This document shows, piece after piece, positions 8,327 through 16,718 of a DNA stretch of 39,316 nt (positions within the stretch are counted from its first letter, which is position 1; every line of letters starts with the position of its first letter). The stretch spans positions 1 through 39,316 of the forward strand of contig CALEFO010000112.1 of NCBI GenBank assembly GCA_937877165.1. The letters are read 5' to 3'. Source of the stretch: an uncultured Lachnospiraceae bacterium. GTDB taxonomy: Bacteria; Bacillota; Clostridia; Lachnospirales; Lachnospiraceae. Made by a program: the position numbers and the translations under genes. The notes below the pieces were generated by a model, which had not been told where the DNA came from, made no database searches, and was given only the letters and a program-made list of their open reading frames with translations.

Positions 8327-9718
8327 TTATTTGCGTTTCACCGCAGACTGTGCCTTACTCGCAAAGTCCGTCACATCAGCGGCCTTTGCTTCCGGATTCA
8401 GTGCCTTGTCCGGATTCACCATCTCATCATGAATCTCATCCAGAATCGGCATCAAATCCTTCGCATACTCAATTCCGATATACCCCGGAGAATTGCTCAT
8501 CACGGTCACCACGTACGGATACTCTCCGTCCACAATAGCTCCATTGGTATAGCTGTTTTCCAAAGAGCTGCTGTCGGAGGCGATCCACCCAGCCTTACTG
8601 TAAACCTTCTTTGTATATTGGTATTCTCCATCTCCAACGGTCAAAGCGGCTGCTGAATTCAAGCTGTCCGTAAACGTATCTCTGGCCCAGTCCGAATACT
8701 CCTCATTTCCGAGAAGAAGCGCCGTCCCCTTATAAAACATCCGGCACAGGTCCAGAGGCGTCGTCATGATATAACGGGTTCTGCTCTGCTTCTTGGGAAC
8801 TCCGGTTCCCGCAATCCAGTCCGCGAAAACCTGATTGCCGTAGGCTCTCCGGATTCGCTGATATGCATCATTGTCCGACTGGTTTCCGGCAAGATACATA
8901 TCTCTTGTCGGAGCGATCCCATTTTCCAGAAGGCTGAAAATATAGGGAGCCTTGATGACGCTGGCACTGTAAATTTCTGCACCAGCATGATAGGAAATGG
9001 CATCTCCGGTCTGAATATCCACCAGCACGAAGCCAATCTCATAGCCGGCGTCCTCAAATTCATGAATGATGTCGGAAAGCTTCTTGTCATCCTGATCCGA
9101 GATCAGATACTCGGTATCCCAGATTTTCACTTCATCCGTGTCATAAATCCGGGAGGTGATGACGTCCCAGGAAACGCCGCACTGTGCCTCATGTCTTCGT
9201 TTCTGCATCGCTGCGGCTTTCTTGATTTCCTCGAGCATGGTTCCGTTCTGGGCCGCCTCATCATAGGCCTTCTGATTCTGTCCCTGCCCGTAGAGCTGAT
9301 ATTCCCGATAGATCTCCTCTGTGGTCATATCACCCGTAAGATAGCTTCCCGCTGCCCGCTCCTGCCCGGCTGTTCCTGCCGATGCATTCTGGTCTGCAGG
9401 AGACGAAACGGCATCTTCACCTTCAGAATCATCTGCCGTTTTCTCCGCAAGCCTCACGGCTCCTGCGCCCTGCGGATATTCACTCCGGTACCAGACGGGA
9501 TCAAACAGCGTCCCGTCCTCCATAATTTCCACCTGCGCCTGCACCTGCAGGGCAGTGAGCCCGAACGGATCGTTCCACATCAAAAAGCCGGCTGCCAGAA
9601 AGGCACCGGCTCCAAAAGTCAGTTGGAAAATGTTCTCATGATGAAGTTGTCTTCTTGTTCGGGAAGGCGCCGCTTTCCGTTCGGCACGGTTTCCCGATTG
9701 GTATGATTGGAGGTTCAT
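8327..9718 (-). CDS. Membrane-anchored class A beta-lactamase-like serine hydrolase
   Basis: The 463-residue protein has a positively charged N-terminus and one TM at about 31-47. An LFDPVWYRSEYPQ segment (71-83) and an LYGQGQNQKAYD segment (142-153) resemble parts of a clostridial cell-surface repeat. The C-terminal serine-hydrolase domain shows SVIK (Ser253-Lys256) as SxxK, SDN (281-283), and KAG (375-377) in place of the usual KTG. The domain faces the cell exterior, so a peptidoglycan-related D,D-peptidase or esterase is as likely as a beta-lactamase. It begins 21 bases after the yfbR-like gene and is probably co-transcribed. The start codon has a modest GGGAAAG ribosome site. Confidence 0.8.
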   Translation of the reverse strand: MNLQSYQSGNRAERKAAPSRTRRQLHHENIFQLTFGAGAFLAAGFLMWNDPFGLTALQVQAQVEIMEDGTLFDPVWYRSEYPQGAGAVRLAEKTADDSEGEDAVSSPADQNASAGTAGQERAAGSYLTGDMTTEEIYREYQLYGQGQNQKAYDEAAQNGTMLEEIKKAAAMQKRRHEAQCGVSWDVITSRIYDTDEVKIWDTEYLISDQDDKKLSDIIHEFEDAGYEIGFVLVDIQTGDAISYHAGAEIYSASVIKAPYIFSLLENGIAPTRDMYLAGNQSDNDAYQRIRRAYGNQVFADWIAGTGVPKKQSRTRYIMTTPLDLCRMFYKGTALLLGNEEYSDWARDTFTDSLNSAAALTVGDGEYQYTKKVYSKAGWIASDSSSLENSYTNGAIVDGEYPYVVTVMSNSPGYIGIEYAKDLMPILDEIHDEMVNPDKALNPEAKAADVTDFASKAQSAVKRK

Positions 9719-9739
9719 GGGTTCTTTCCCAAAACGGCG

Positions 9740-10360
9740 TTATGCCATTGGTTTCTCTGCTCCGGTCAGCTCATCCAGCGTCTGCCCATACGCGGGGAGA
9801 AAATCCCGCAGGAAATCGACGACCTCCGGCAGCTCCTCTGCCATCTTGTCAATCGCAGCTCTTGTTCCTGCCTCAGCACTCCGGAATTCCTGATTGCCGG
9901 AGCTCTTCTCTTCCATACATTTGATCAGGGCAGAAAGCTTGTCTGCCGCCTTCACCAGCTTCCGCATATAGCGTTCCGACTCCGGCAGCTTCTCCGGCGT
10001 GCAGAGAATCTTCTCATACTCCGCGCGAAGATCCTCCGGCAGCTTTTCCAGAAGATGCTGCTCCGCATCCTCCTCCACATCCCGGTAGGCATTCCGGATT
10101 CTCTCATTGGCATATTTGACCGGTGTCGGCATGTCTCCGGTGATGATCTCCGGAGCATCATGATAGAGGCCGATCAGTGCCGCGTGATCCGCATCCAGGT
10201 GCCTTCCATAGCGGACATTGCCGATGGTGCACAGCGCATGCGCGAGCATGGCAACCTCCAGCGAATGCTCGGAAAGGTTCTCCTCCCGGGCATTGCGCAT
10301 CAGCGCCCAGCGGTTGATATATTTCATTCTTGCTACGGTTGCAAAAAAGCTGTATGACAT
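9740..10360 (-). CDS. yfbR: 5'-deoxynucleotidase, YfbR-type HD hydrolase
   Basis: The 206-residue protein closely follows E. coli YfbR from the N-terminus: RMKYINRWALMRN, ENLSEHSLEVAMLAHAL, YHDAPEIITGDMPTPVKY. The metal-binding HD-domain residues are visible: His32, His67-Asp68, Glu71 and Asp140 (KAADKLSA). YfbR removes phosphate from deoxyribonucleoside 5'-monophosphates in the cytoplasm and thereby shapes dNTP pools. It lies between a small hypothetical gene and the serine hydrolase gene in one likely transcript. Length is normal for the family (about 200). Confidence 0.93.
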   Translation of the reverse strand: MSYSFFATVARMKYINRWALMRNAREENLSEHSLEVAMLAHALCTIGNVRYGRHLDADHAALIGLYHDAPEIITGDMPTPVKYANERIRNAYRDVEEDAEQHLLEKLPEDLRAEYEKILCTPEKLPESERYMRKLVKAADKLSALIKCMEEKSSGNQEFRSAEAGTRAAIDKMAEELPEVVDFLRDFLPAYGQTLDELTGAEKPMA

Positions 10361-10412
10361 AGCACAGTCCTGCTTTCCGGTTCCAAAGCTTCGGAATAAT
10401 ATGCACGAAATA

Positions 10413-10775
10413 TTATTTGATCTTCATCGAAACGCTGATGCGGTTCTTGCCGAGCGAATAGGAATAAACCGGATTGCTGTTGAGATGAGCCAGGACATCC
10501 GGGCTGATGCCATCCTCCTGTGCCGTCTCGTCCTTCTCTGCGGAGTCGATCTGCTCGCCCTTCACCTTGAAGGTGTAGGTCAGCGTTCCGAACAGGCGGC
10601 TGCTCGTCACCTCACACTCCGCACCGCTTCCATGGTCCTCCATCAGCCGCAGCAGGACCTCTTCCAGCTCCAGCCGGAAACGAAGAATACTCTTCTCATC
10701 GCCCCAGTGGTTCTCCCGGCACTTCTCCTCGGTTTCCTGCACAAAATCCGCAATTCTCTTTCGATATAACAGCAT
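10413..10775 (-). CDS. Hypothetical 120-residue protein
   Basis: A strong AAGGAGG before the ATG supports translation. No signal peptide or membrane segment is visible. The N-terminal half is an amphipathic helix pair (RKRIADFVQETEE... RFRLELEEVLLRLMEDHG) followed by short beta-like stretches (FGTLTYTFKVKGEQID; YSYSLGKNRISVSMKIK). The helix-Glu-rich-helix then beta pattern faintly recalls the start of GHKL ATPase/anti-sigma domains, but no ATP-binding motifs follow, so I assign no function. It lies 124 bases after the ABC exporter and 52 bases before yfbR. A TATAAT at 10848-10853 could be the -10 of a separate promoter, although I see no convincing -35. Confidence 0.7.
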   Translation of the reverse strand: MLLYRKRIADFVQETEEKCRENHWGDEKSILRFRLELEEVLLRLMEDHGSGAECEVTSSRLFGTLTYTFKVKGEQIDSAEKDETAQEDGISPDVLAHLNSNPVYSYSLGKNRISVSMKIK

Positions 10776-10899
10776 CCTGTTCCTCCTTCGGCCGCATGGG
10801 CCGACGCTCCATCCGCACAGAATTATTTTTCAAAACACTAATAATTTATTATACCCGATTCCGAACAAATCCGCACCCTTCGTTCTTCCGGCGATAGAA

Positions 10900-12864
10900 T
10901 CACCCTGCCAGCTCCGGGCGTTTCCCGGTATACAGCTGATAGTATCTTCCCTTTTTCTCAAGGAGCTCCTCGTGATTGCCCTGCTCGACAATCCTGCCCT
11001 GCTCCAGAACGATGATTTTATCCGCGTTCCGGATCGTGGACAGTCGGTGGGCGATGACGAAGGTGGTGCGGCCCTTCATGAGCTTGTCCATGCCGTCCTG
11101 CACGATCTTCTCCGTTCTCGTATCAATGGAGCTGGTCGCCTCATCCAGAATCAGAACCGGCGGATCTGCAATCGCCGCCCGGGCAATGGCGAGAAGCTGT
11201 CTCTGGCCCTGTGAAAGATTCGCGCCATCGCCGGTCAGCATCGTATCATAGCCATCCGGAAGATGACGGATAAATCCATCTGCGTTTGCCAGCCTTGCTG
11301 CAGCCTCAATTTCCTCGTCGGTTGCATCCAGCCGTCCGTAGCGGATGTTCTCCTTCACCGTGCCCGTGAACAGATGCGTATCCTGCAGCACCATGCCGAG
11401 GGACCGGCGCAGGTCTCTTTTTACAATCTTATTGATATTGATGTTGTCAAAACGGATCTTGCCGTCCTGAATGTCATAGAACCGGTTGATCAGATTCGTG
11501 ATCGTGGTTTTCCCTGCACCAGTGGAGCCGACCAGAGCCACCTTCTGCCCCGGCTCTGCGTGAAGAACAATGTCATGCAGCACGATCTTATCATCCGTAT
11601 AGCCGAAATCTACCCCGTTCATGGTGACATCACCACGAAGGGGAACATAGGTGACAGATCCGTCTGCCTGATGTGTGTGCTTCCATGCCCAAAGCCCGGT
11701 GCGCTCCGCCGTTTCCGTCAAGCCCTCCTGTGCTGCGTTCTCCCCGGCAGCTTCCGATGAGAGCCTTGCATTGACCAGGTTCACATAGCCTTGATCCTGC
11801 TCCGGCTCTTCATCCAGAAGATTGAAAATACGCTCCGCTCCGGCAAGCGCCGAAATGATGGCATTAAACTGCATCGTAATCTGGTTGATCGGCATGTTGA
11901 AGCTCTTGTTGAAGGTCAGAAACGATGCCAGTGCACCAACCGTAAAGCCTGCATACTGATTGATGGCAAGCGCGCAGCCGACCACGGCACAGATCACATA
12001 GGAAGCATTGCCCAGCTGCGTGCTGAAGGGACCGACAATTCCGGAATAGGCCTCTGCCTTGTACGATACCTCGAACAGGGCCTCATTCAGCTCGTCAAAG
12101 GCCTTGGTGCTCTCCTCCTCGTGGCAGAACACCTTCACCACCTTCTGTCCGGTGATGGTTTCTTCAATAAAGCCGTTCAGGGCTCCCAATCCCTTTTGTC
12201 TTGCCGCGAAATTCCTGGCCGAAATCTTCGTGGCAAAAGATGACAATACCAGCATAATCACAACCATCACACAGGTAAGAACCGTCAGCGGCACGCTCAG
12301 GCTCACCATCATGGCAAAAACGGAGACAATGGTGATCGCGCTGTTCATCAGCTGCGGGATGCTCTGGCTGATCATCTGGCGAAGGGTATCAATGTCGTTG
12401 GTATAAACGGACATGATGTCACCGTGCGCATGCGTGTCGAAGTACTTAACCGGCAGTGTCTCCATATGTTCAAACAGCTGATCCCGAAGATTTCGCAGTG
12501 TTCCCTGCGTCACATAGACCATCAGCCTTGCCTGAAGAAGTGCGGCCGCAACGCCAAGTCCATAGAAAAGAGCTACCCTGAGAATTGCCCCCGCAAGCGG
12601 CCCGAAATCCGGATCGGACTGTCCGATCATCGGGGTGATGTAGCTGTCAATCAGCGTCTTTGTGAACATGGTTCCCTGCACGCTGGCGAAAACCGTCGTT
12701 ACAATGCAAATCATCACGAGAAGCATATGGATTCCGTAATTCCGGAACAAGATTCTCATCAGTCTTGCAATAATTTTTCCCGGGTTTTTGACCTTTTCCC
12801 GCGGCATTCCGCGTTTTGCGCCGCCGTGCGGTCCCTTTACCTGCTGTACTCTTTCCTGTGCCAT
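10900..12864 (-). CDS. Heterodimeric ABC exporter, subunit with the catalytic ATP site
   Basis: The 654-residue half-transporter has an N-terminal six-helix exporter domain (about 35-340) and a C-terminal ATPase. Walker A is GSTGAGKTT, the Walker B region is LILDEATSSID with the catalytic Glu intact, and the switch His is present (VIAHRLST). The signature is altered to LSQGQ. About 60 extra residues lie between membrane and ATPase domains (DQGYVN... YVPLRGD). Together with the upstream partner subunit, whose signature is canonical, it forms one active and one degenerate ATP site, as in BmrCD/TM287-288-type exporters. Likely substrates are drugs or other amphiphiles; none can be read out. It follows its partner by 76 bases in the MarR-controlled operon. 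Confidence 0.92.
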   Translation of the reverse strand: MAQERVQQVKGPHGGAKRGMPREKVKNPGKIIARLMRILFRNYGIHMLLVMICIVTTVFASVQGTMFTKTLIDSYITPMIGQSDPDFGPLAGAILRVALFYGLGVAAALLQARLMVYVTQGTLRNLRDQLFEHMETLPVKYFDTHAHGDIMSVYTNDIDTLRQMISQSIPQLMNSAITIVSVFAMMVSLSVPLTVLTCVMVVIMLVLSSFATKISARNFAARQKGLGALNGFIEETITGQKVVKVFCHEEESTKAFDELNEALFEVSYKAEAYSGIVGPFSTQLGNASYVICAVVGCALAINQYAGFTVGALASFLTFNKSFNMPINQITMQFNAIISALAGAERIFNLLDEEPEQDQGYVNLVNARLSSEAAGENAAQEGLTETAERTGLWAWKHTHQADGSVTYVPLRGDVTMNGVDFGYTDDKIVLHDIVLHAEPGQKVALVGSTGAGKTTITNLINRFYDIQDGKIRFDNININKIVKRDLRRSLGMVLQDTHLFTGTVKENIRYGRLDATDEEIEAAARLANADGFIRHLPDGYDTMLTGDGANLSQGQRQLLAIARAAIADPPVLILDEATSSIDTRTEKIVQDGMDKLMKGRTTFVIAHRLSTIRNADKIIVLEQGRIVEQGNHEELLEKKGRYYQLYTGKRPELAG

Positions 12865-12940
12865 AACTGTTCTATCTGCCCTTTCTGATCATACTTGTCA
12901 AATGATTTGCAGAAGACGATCTGCCTCATCAGCCCACGAC

Positions 12941-14722
12941 CTACTGCTTCGGATCGAAATCGGCATCCTCCGCCATTCCGTTCTGCGACTCGAACACCTC
13001 ACGGTAAATCGCATTGCTCCTCATGAGCTCCTCGTGGCTCCCAAAGCCGTTCACCGTTCCGTTCTCCATCACAATGATCCGGTCGCACTCCTTCACGGAG
13101 GAAATGCGCTGCGCGATCACGAGCTTGGTAGTATCCGGCATGAACTCCGAGAGACCCTTACGGATTCTGGCATCGGTTGCCGTATCAACTGCGCTTGTCG
13201 AATCATCAAAAATCAGGATCTTCGGATTCTTCAAAAGAGCTCTTGCAATGCACAGCCGCTGCTTCTGACCCCCGGAAACATTGGAGCCTCCCTGCTCAAT
13301 GTAGGTATCATACCCGTCCGGAAGGCGGTCGATGAACTCATCGGCGCAGGCAATTTCACAGGCCCTCTTACATTCTTCCCTTGTCGCGTTTTTATTGCCC
13401 CAGCGGAGATTCTCGAGAATCGTTCCGGAGAACAGGACATTTTTCTGCAGGACCACAGCGACCCTGTTACGCAGAACCTCCATGTCATAACTGCGAACAT
13501 CAACACCGCCGACCTGAACCGATCCTTCCGTCACGTCATACAGGCGGCTGACCAGGCTGACCAGGCTCGACTTCGCAGAGCCCGTCCCGCCAATGATGCC
13601 AATACTCTCCCCCGAGTGAATGGAAAGAGAAATATCACGAAGAACCGGCTCTTTGGACTTCTGGTTGTAGGCAAAGGATACATGATCGAACACAATGCTG
13701 CCATCCTTTACCTCCATCACCGGCTGCTCCGGATTTTTCAGAGAAGAATCTTCGTTGATGACCTCTGCGATACGGCGGCAGCTGGCCTCCGACATCGTCA
13801 TCATGACAAAGATCATCGCCAGGAACATCAGGCTGTTCAGGATGTTCATGCAATAAGTCAGAAGACTCATCAGCTGGCCGGTTGTCAGACTCCCGGCAAC
13901 GATCATATGACCGCCAATCCAGCTGATCAGAAGGATACAACTGTAGACCACCGCGCTCATCAACGGATTGTTCCAGGAAAGCTTCAGCTCTGCCTTCACG
14001 AACATCAGGTAAATATTGGCGGCCGCCTTCTGAAAACGGGTGATCTCATAATCCTCACGCACATAGGCCTTGACCACACGAATCGCCGATACATTTTCCT
14101 GAACGCTCTCATTCAGATCATCATAGCGCTCGAATACCTTCTGAAAATAAGCGGTTGCGCTCCGCATGATCAGAAACAGCAGAATGCCAAGCAGCACGAC
14201 GGCAGCCAGATAAATACTCGCAAGCTTCGGACTGATGAGGAAGGACATCAGCATTGCCACCAGCATCATGGACGGCGCGCGCATCGCCATGCGGATCAGC
14301 ATCTGGAAGGCATTCTGCACATTGGTGACATCTGTCGTCAGCCGCGTTACAAGGCTTGAGGTGCTGAACCGGTCAATGCTGGCAAAGGAAAACTTCTGAA
14401 TGTTGTCAAACATCGCCTTCCGGAGATTCTTTGCAAAGCCGGATCCGGCGCGCGACCCGGTAAAGGCTCCCATCACACCGCAGGCAAGACCGAGAAGGGC
14501 CACCACCAGCATGACAAGTCCTGTTCTCTTGACATAGTCCGGATTTCCCATGGAAATTCCATCATCCACCAGCGTTCCCATCAGAACCGGGATCACCATT
14601 TCCGCCACAACCTCTCCCACCATGAAAAGCGGGGTGATCGCGGCAACAGCCTTATAGTCACCGATCTGCCTGGCCAGTGTGCCGATCACGTTCTTTTTCC
14701 GATGTAAATCTTTTCTGTTCAT
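12941..14722 (-). CDS. Heterodimeric ABC exporter, subunit with the degenerate ATP site
   Basis: The 593-residue half-transporter has six N-terminal helices (about 20-320) and a C-terminal ATPase. Walker A reads GGTGSAKSS (Ala in place of the usual second Gly), Walker B ends FDDSTSAVD with Asp where the catalytic Glu should be, and the switch His is Gln (VIAQRIS). The signature VSGGQKQRL is intact. These are the complementary changes expected from the non-catalytic half of an asymmetric exporter. It is the first transporter gene after marR, from which it is separated by 102 bases carrying two of the window's short repeats. AGAGGAG lies 13 bases before the ATG, a rather long spacing. Confidence 0.92.
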   Translation of the reverse strand: MNRKDLHRKKNVIGTLARQIGDYKAVAAITPLFMVGEVVAEMVIPVLMGTLVDDGISMGNPDYVKRTGLVMLVVALLGLACGVMGAFTGSRAGSGFAKNLRKAMFDNIQKFSFASIDRFSTSSLVTRLTTDVTNVQNAFQMLIRMAMRAPSMMLVAMLMSFLISPKLASIYLAAVVLLGILLFLIMRSATAYFQKVFERYDDLNESVQENVSAIRVVKAYVREDYEITRFQKAAANIYLMFVKAELKLSWNNPLMSAVVYSCILLISWIGGHMIVAGSLTTGQLMSLLTYCMNILNSLMFLAMIFVMMTMSEASCRRIAEVINEDSSLKNPEQPVMEVKDGSIVFDHVSFAYNQKSKEPVLRDISLSIHSGESIGIIGGTGSAKSSLVSLVSRLYDVTEGSVQVGGVDVRSYDMEVLRNRVAVVLQKNVLFSGTILENLRWGNKNATREECKRACEIACADEFIDRLPDGYDTYIEQGGSNVSGGQKQRLCIARALLKNPKILIFDDSTSAVDTATDARIRKGLSEFMPDTTKLVIAQRISSVKECDRIIVMENGTVNGFGSHEELMRSNAIYREVFESQNGMAEDADFDPKQ

Positions 14723-14753
14723 AAGCGGTAAAACTCCTCTTCTGTAATTTTTC

Positions 14754-14771
14754 TACCCCGCTGAGGCGAAA
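14754..14771 (-). repeat. Short leader repeat, copy A (TTTCGCCTCAGCGGGGTA)
   Basis: This is one of five copies of a motif close to TTTTGCCTCAGCGRRGTA, read in the direction of the following exporter gene and 31 bases before its start. It is directly joined to the hairpin repeat at 14772-14797. Confidence 0.55.
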
Positions 14772-14797
14772 GCCGGTGTGCCAGCACCGATGCTGCC
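14772..14797. repeat. Intergenic hairpin repeat, copy 1
   Basis: On the plus strand this reads GCCGGTG-TGC-CAGCACCG-ATGCTGCC. A second copy at 24127-24152 is identical apart from the three-base spacer. CGGTG and CACCG can pair. Both copies lie in intergenic gaps next to a copy of the short leader repeat. Confidence 0.6.
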
Positions 14798-14824
14798 GTT
14801 GCCAATTTCTGGAAGGTAGTCTTT

Positions 14825-15325
14825 TTACTCCTTCCGCGGTTCCTCTTTCGGATTCTCTCTTTTCAGAAACTCTTCCGATTGCATGTTGCGGTAAACCATG
14901 GCAAGGAGCATGTTCAGCTCGCTTATCTGCTCCTTCGTAAAGCCCTGCACGAGCTTCTCGTCGCTCCTGGTCCGCTGCTGTTTCGTCCTGCGCATGATTT
15001 CCTGCGCCCGTGGCGTCATCTCAATGCAGCGGCTTCTTCGGTTGCCCGGATCGACCCTGCGCGTAACCAGATTCTTCTCTTCCATGCGGTTGAGCAGTCC
15101 GATCATGGTCGGATGCGACACCTGGATGGCATTGCACAGATCCTGCTGGTTCACCGGTGTCTCCTCCTTATGTCTGACCAGATAGAACAGAATTTCCATC
15201 TGGGAGCACGTAAGATCATCCTCTTTCATCTCTTCGTTGATTCTGGCCCGGAACATCTCATGAATCCTCTTAAACTTATAACCAAGAGGAGCATCCTCGA
15301 ATCGCCGTTCCTGCTTCTCCTCCAT
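14825..15325 (-). CDS. MarR-family transcriptional regulator of the ABC exporter
   Basis: The 166-residue regulator has a winged helix-turn-helix at about 45-105 (LTCSQMEILFYLVRH... QQDLCNAIQVSHPTMIGLLNRMEEKNLVTRRVDPGNRRSRCIEMT) flanked by the helices that form the MarR dimer. I chose the ATG at 15325, with AAAGGAG upstream, over an in-frame start at 15448 that would lie inside the promoter. It heads the operon with the two ABC exporter halves. Two palindromic sites overlap its own promoter, so autoregulation, with release by a ligand that the exporter removes, is the natural model. Confidence 0.92.
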   Translation of the reverse strand: MEEKQERRFEDAPLGYKFKRIHEMFRARINEEMKEDDLTCSQMEILFYLVRHKEETPVNQQDLCNAIQVSHPTMIGLLNRMEEKNLVTRRVDPGNRRSRCIEMTPRAQEIMRRTKQQRTRSDEKLVQGFTKEQISELNMLLAMVYRNMQSEEFLKRENPKEEPRKE

Positions 15326-15402
15326 TTTTTCTCCTTTCCCTCCATTCGCGAGTAATCCGCCAAAGCAAATTCTCCACACTGCAATGTTTTCTTGTCGTTC
15401 AT

Positions 15403-15448
15403 TATGTAGCATACTACATATATTACGTAGTATGCTACATATAGTCAA
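15403..15448 (-). promoter_or_regulatory. Promoter with two MarR-type operators
   Basis: On the minus strand TTGACT (15443-15448), a 17-base spacer and TAATAT (15420-15425) form a near-consensus sigma-A promoter. Two 12-base palindromic sites, GTAGCATACTAC and GTAGTATGCTAC, lie in the spacer and just after the -10. They are themselves arranged as a 15-base-arm inverted repeat (15403-15417 and 15427-15441). A dimer on each site would block polymerase, the layout expected for a self-repressing MarR protein. Confidence 0.82.
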
Positions 15449-15478
15449 CTTCTTTTGCTGGTGAAATTCTTCGGACGC

Positions 15479-15515
15479 AAAAAGGATCAGGACGGTAATA
15501 CTGTCCTGATCCTTT
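15479..15515 (-). terminator. Rho-independent terminator after the diguanylate cyclase gene
   Basis: AAAGGATCAGGAC / GTCCTGATCCTTT gives a 13-bp stem with a 9-base loop. On the minus strand it is followed by TTTTTGCG, 30 bases after the cyclase stop. It also insulates the MarR promoter. Confidence 0.85.
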
Positions 15516-15545
15516 CGTCTTTCTCCTATAGAAGCGGTCTTATCA

Positions 15546-16655
15546 TCAATCTGAAACGCTGTTCAGCTCAAGAGCTTCCTGTTCCTTTCTGGCCTTCTTG
15601 AACACATACATATTCTGGTCCGCGCGCTCCTTGGTTGTCAGAATATTCTCACCCTTCCGGATTGTAGCGGATCCGTAGGAAACAGTGGGAAGCTGCGGAT
15701 TTTCTTTGCGCTTTTCCTCCAGAAGATGCAGGAACTCCTCTGCACAGGATGCCTCCTTGTCCTCATTGCGCAGAATCACGCAGAACTCATCTCCGCCCAT
15801 GCGGTAGCATCCGCCGTACCTGGCATAGGCGGTTTTCATGCAGTCCGCAACCTCCTTCAGACACCGGTCGCCGTAAAGATGTCCGTAGGTGTCATTGATC
15901 TGCTTGAACTTGTCCACGTCAAACACAATGAGGACCTTGTCCCCGCTTCTTGCCGCCGAAGTCCGGTTCAGATAGCTCGCCTGATTAAGAAGCCCGGTCA
16001 GCCCGTCCAGCTGGTTCCACATCTCGTTGCAATAAATATAATACAGAACCGAAATCAGCGTCACACACAGCCAGGTCGTATGTATATTCGGAAACGCAAG
16101 CTGGACAATCGTCCCGAGAAGGAGGAAGCCCATCAGCGGGAAAATCAGGATTTTACTCTTGTTCTGATAGACAATAGCAGACGCGGACGTTGCCACGGCC
16201 AGATACAGGATGCTCATGAAATACATCACGACATATATGTGGAAGTACTCCCCGCGAAAATAGCTGTTATCCGCCTCCACGCCGAACACCGTTCCAAACG
16301 GCAGGGACGCTGCCAGAAAAACAATGTATCCAAACCAGATGACCGCTGCGCTTCTTCGGATGCTTCTCCCTTTTCCCTGCTTGTCCAGAATATGAACCAG
16401 GCAGAGCGGCACCGCGGGCGTCAGCGCAAATCCCAGATAATTTGTAAGAAGATTGAGCCACCGGTACTGCGCCGGAGCCTTATCCACCACAACCGTTACG
16501 ACCTCCAGAATGGAGATCGCCGCAATCAGAACAAAGGTTTTGAGAAACCCCCTTTTCTGGCGGTCGCTTAAGTTCTCACTTGCATAGACCATCATGCACA
16601 TGAACAGCAGAACACCGACATCGATCGCAGTCAGAATCAGAAAATACTCGTCCAC
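15546..16655 (-). CDS. Membrane-bound diguanylate cyclase (GGDEF)
   Basis: The 369-residue protein has about seven N-terminal membrane segments (residues ~5-205) and a C-terminal GGDEF domain starting at DGLTGLLNQASYLN. The domain has the metal/GTP region (FDVDKFKQINDTYGH) and an intact active loop MGGDEF (residues 287-291). It should make cyclic di-GMP at the membrane in response to a signal sensed by the N-terminal part. The RxxD inhibitory site usually just before GGDEF is absent, so product inhibition there is not expected. The start is GTG with GGGGGAAAG upstream. It appears to be a single-gene unit, or to follow the aldo/keto reductase gene, from which it is separated by 63 bases. Confidence 0.9.
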   Translation of the reverse strand: MDEYFLILTAIDVGVLLFMCMMVYASENLSDRQKRGFLKTFVLIAAISILEVVTVVVDKAPAQYRWLNLLTNYLGFALTPAVPLCLVHILDKQGKGRSIRRSAAVIWFGYIVFLAASLPFGTVFGVEADNSYFRGEYFHIYVVMYFMSILYLAVATSASAIVYQNKSKILIFPLMGFLLLGTIVQLAFPNIHTTWLCVTLISVLYYIYCNEMWNQLDGLTGLLNQASYLNRTSAARSGDKVLIVFDVDKFKQINDTYGHLYGDRCLKEVADCMKTAYARYGGCYRMGGDEFCVILRNEDKEASCAEEFLHLLEEKRKENPQLPTVSYGSATIRKGENILTTKERADQNMYVFKKARKEQEALELNSVSD

Positions 16656-16718
16656 AAAGCTTTCCCCCTGCAGCCGTTCTTTTCTTCTGATTTTACCATG
16701 AGGGCCACTTTCTGCCTA

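Noticed and set aside
10821..10846. AT-rich inverted repeat AATTATT/AATAATT as terminator of the ABC exporter
   Set aside because: The arms are weak and no T-run follows on the minus strand; the region is more likely promoter-like sequence for the next gene.
12788..14359. Long plus-strand open frame (523 codons) across the exporter genes
   Set aside because: It lies wholly opposite clear ABC transporter genes, has no ribosome site, and its translation is rich in His, Arg and Gln with no motif; it is a mirror of codon bias on the coding strand.
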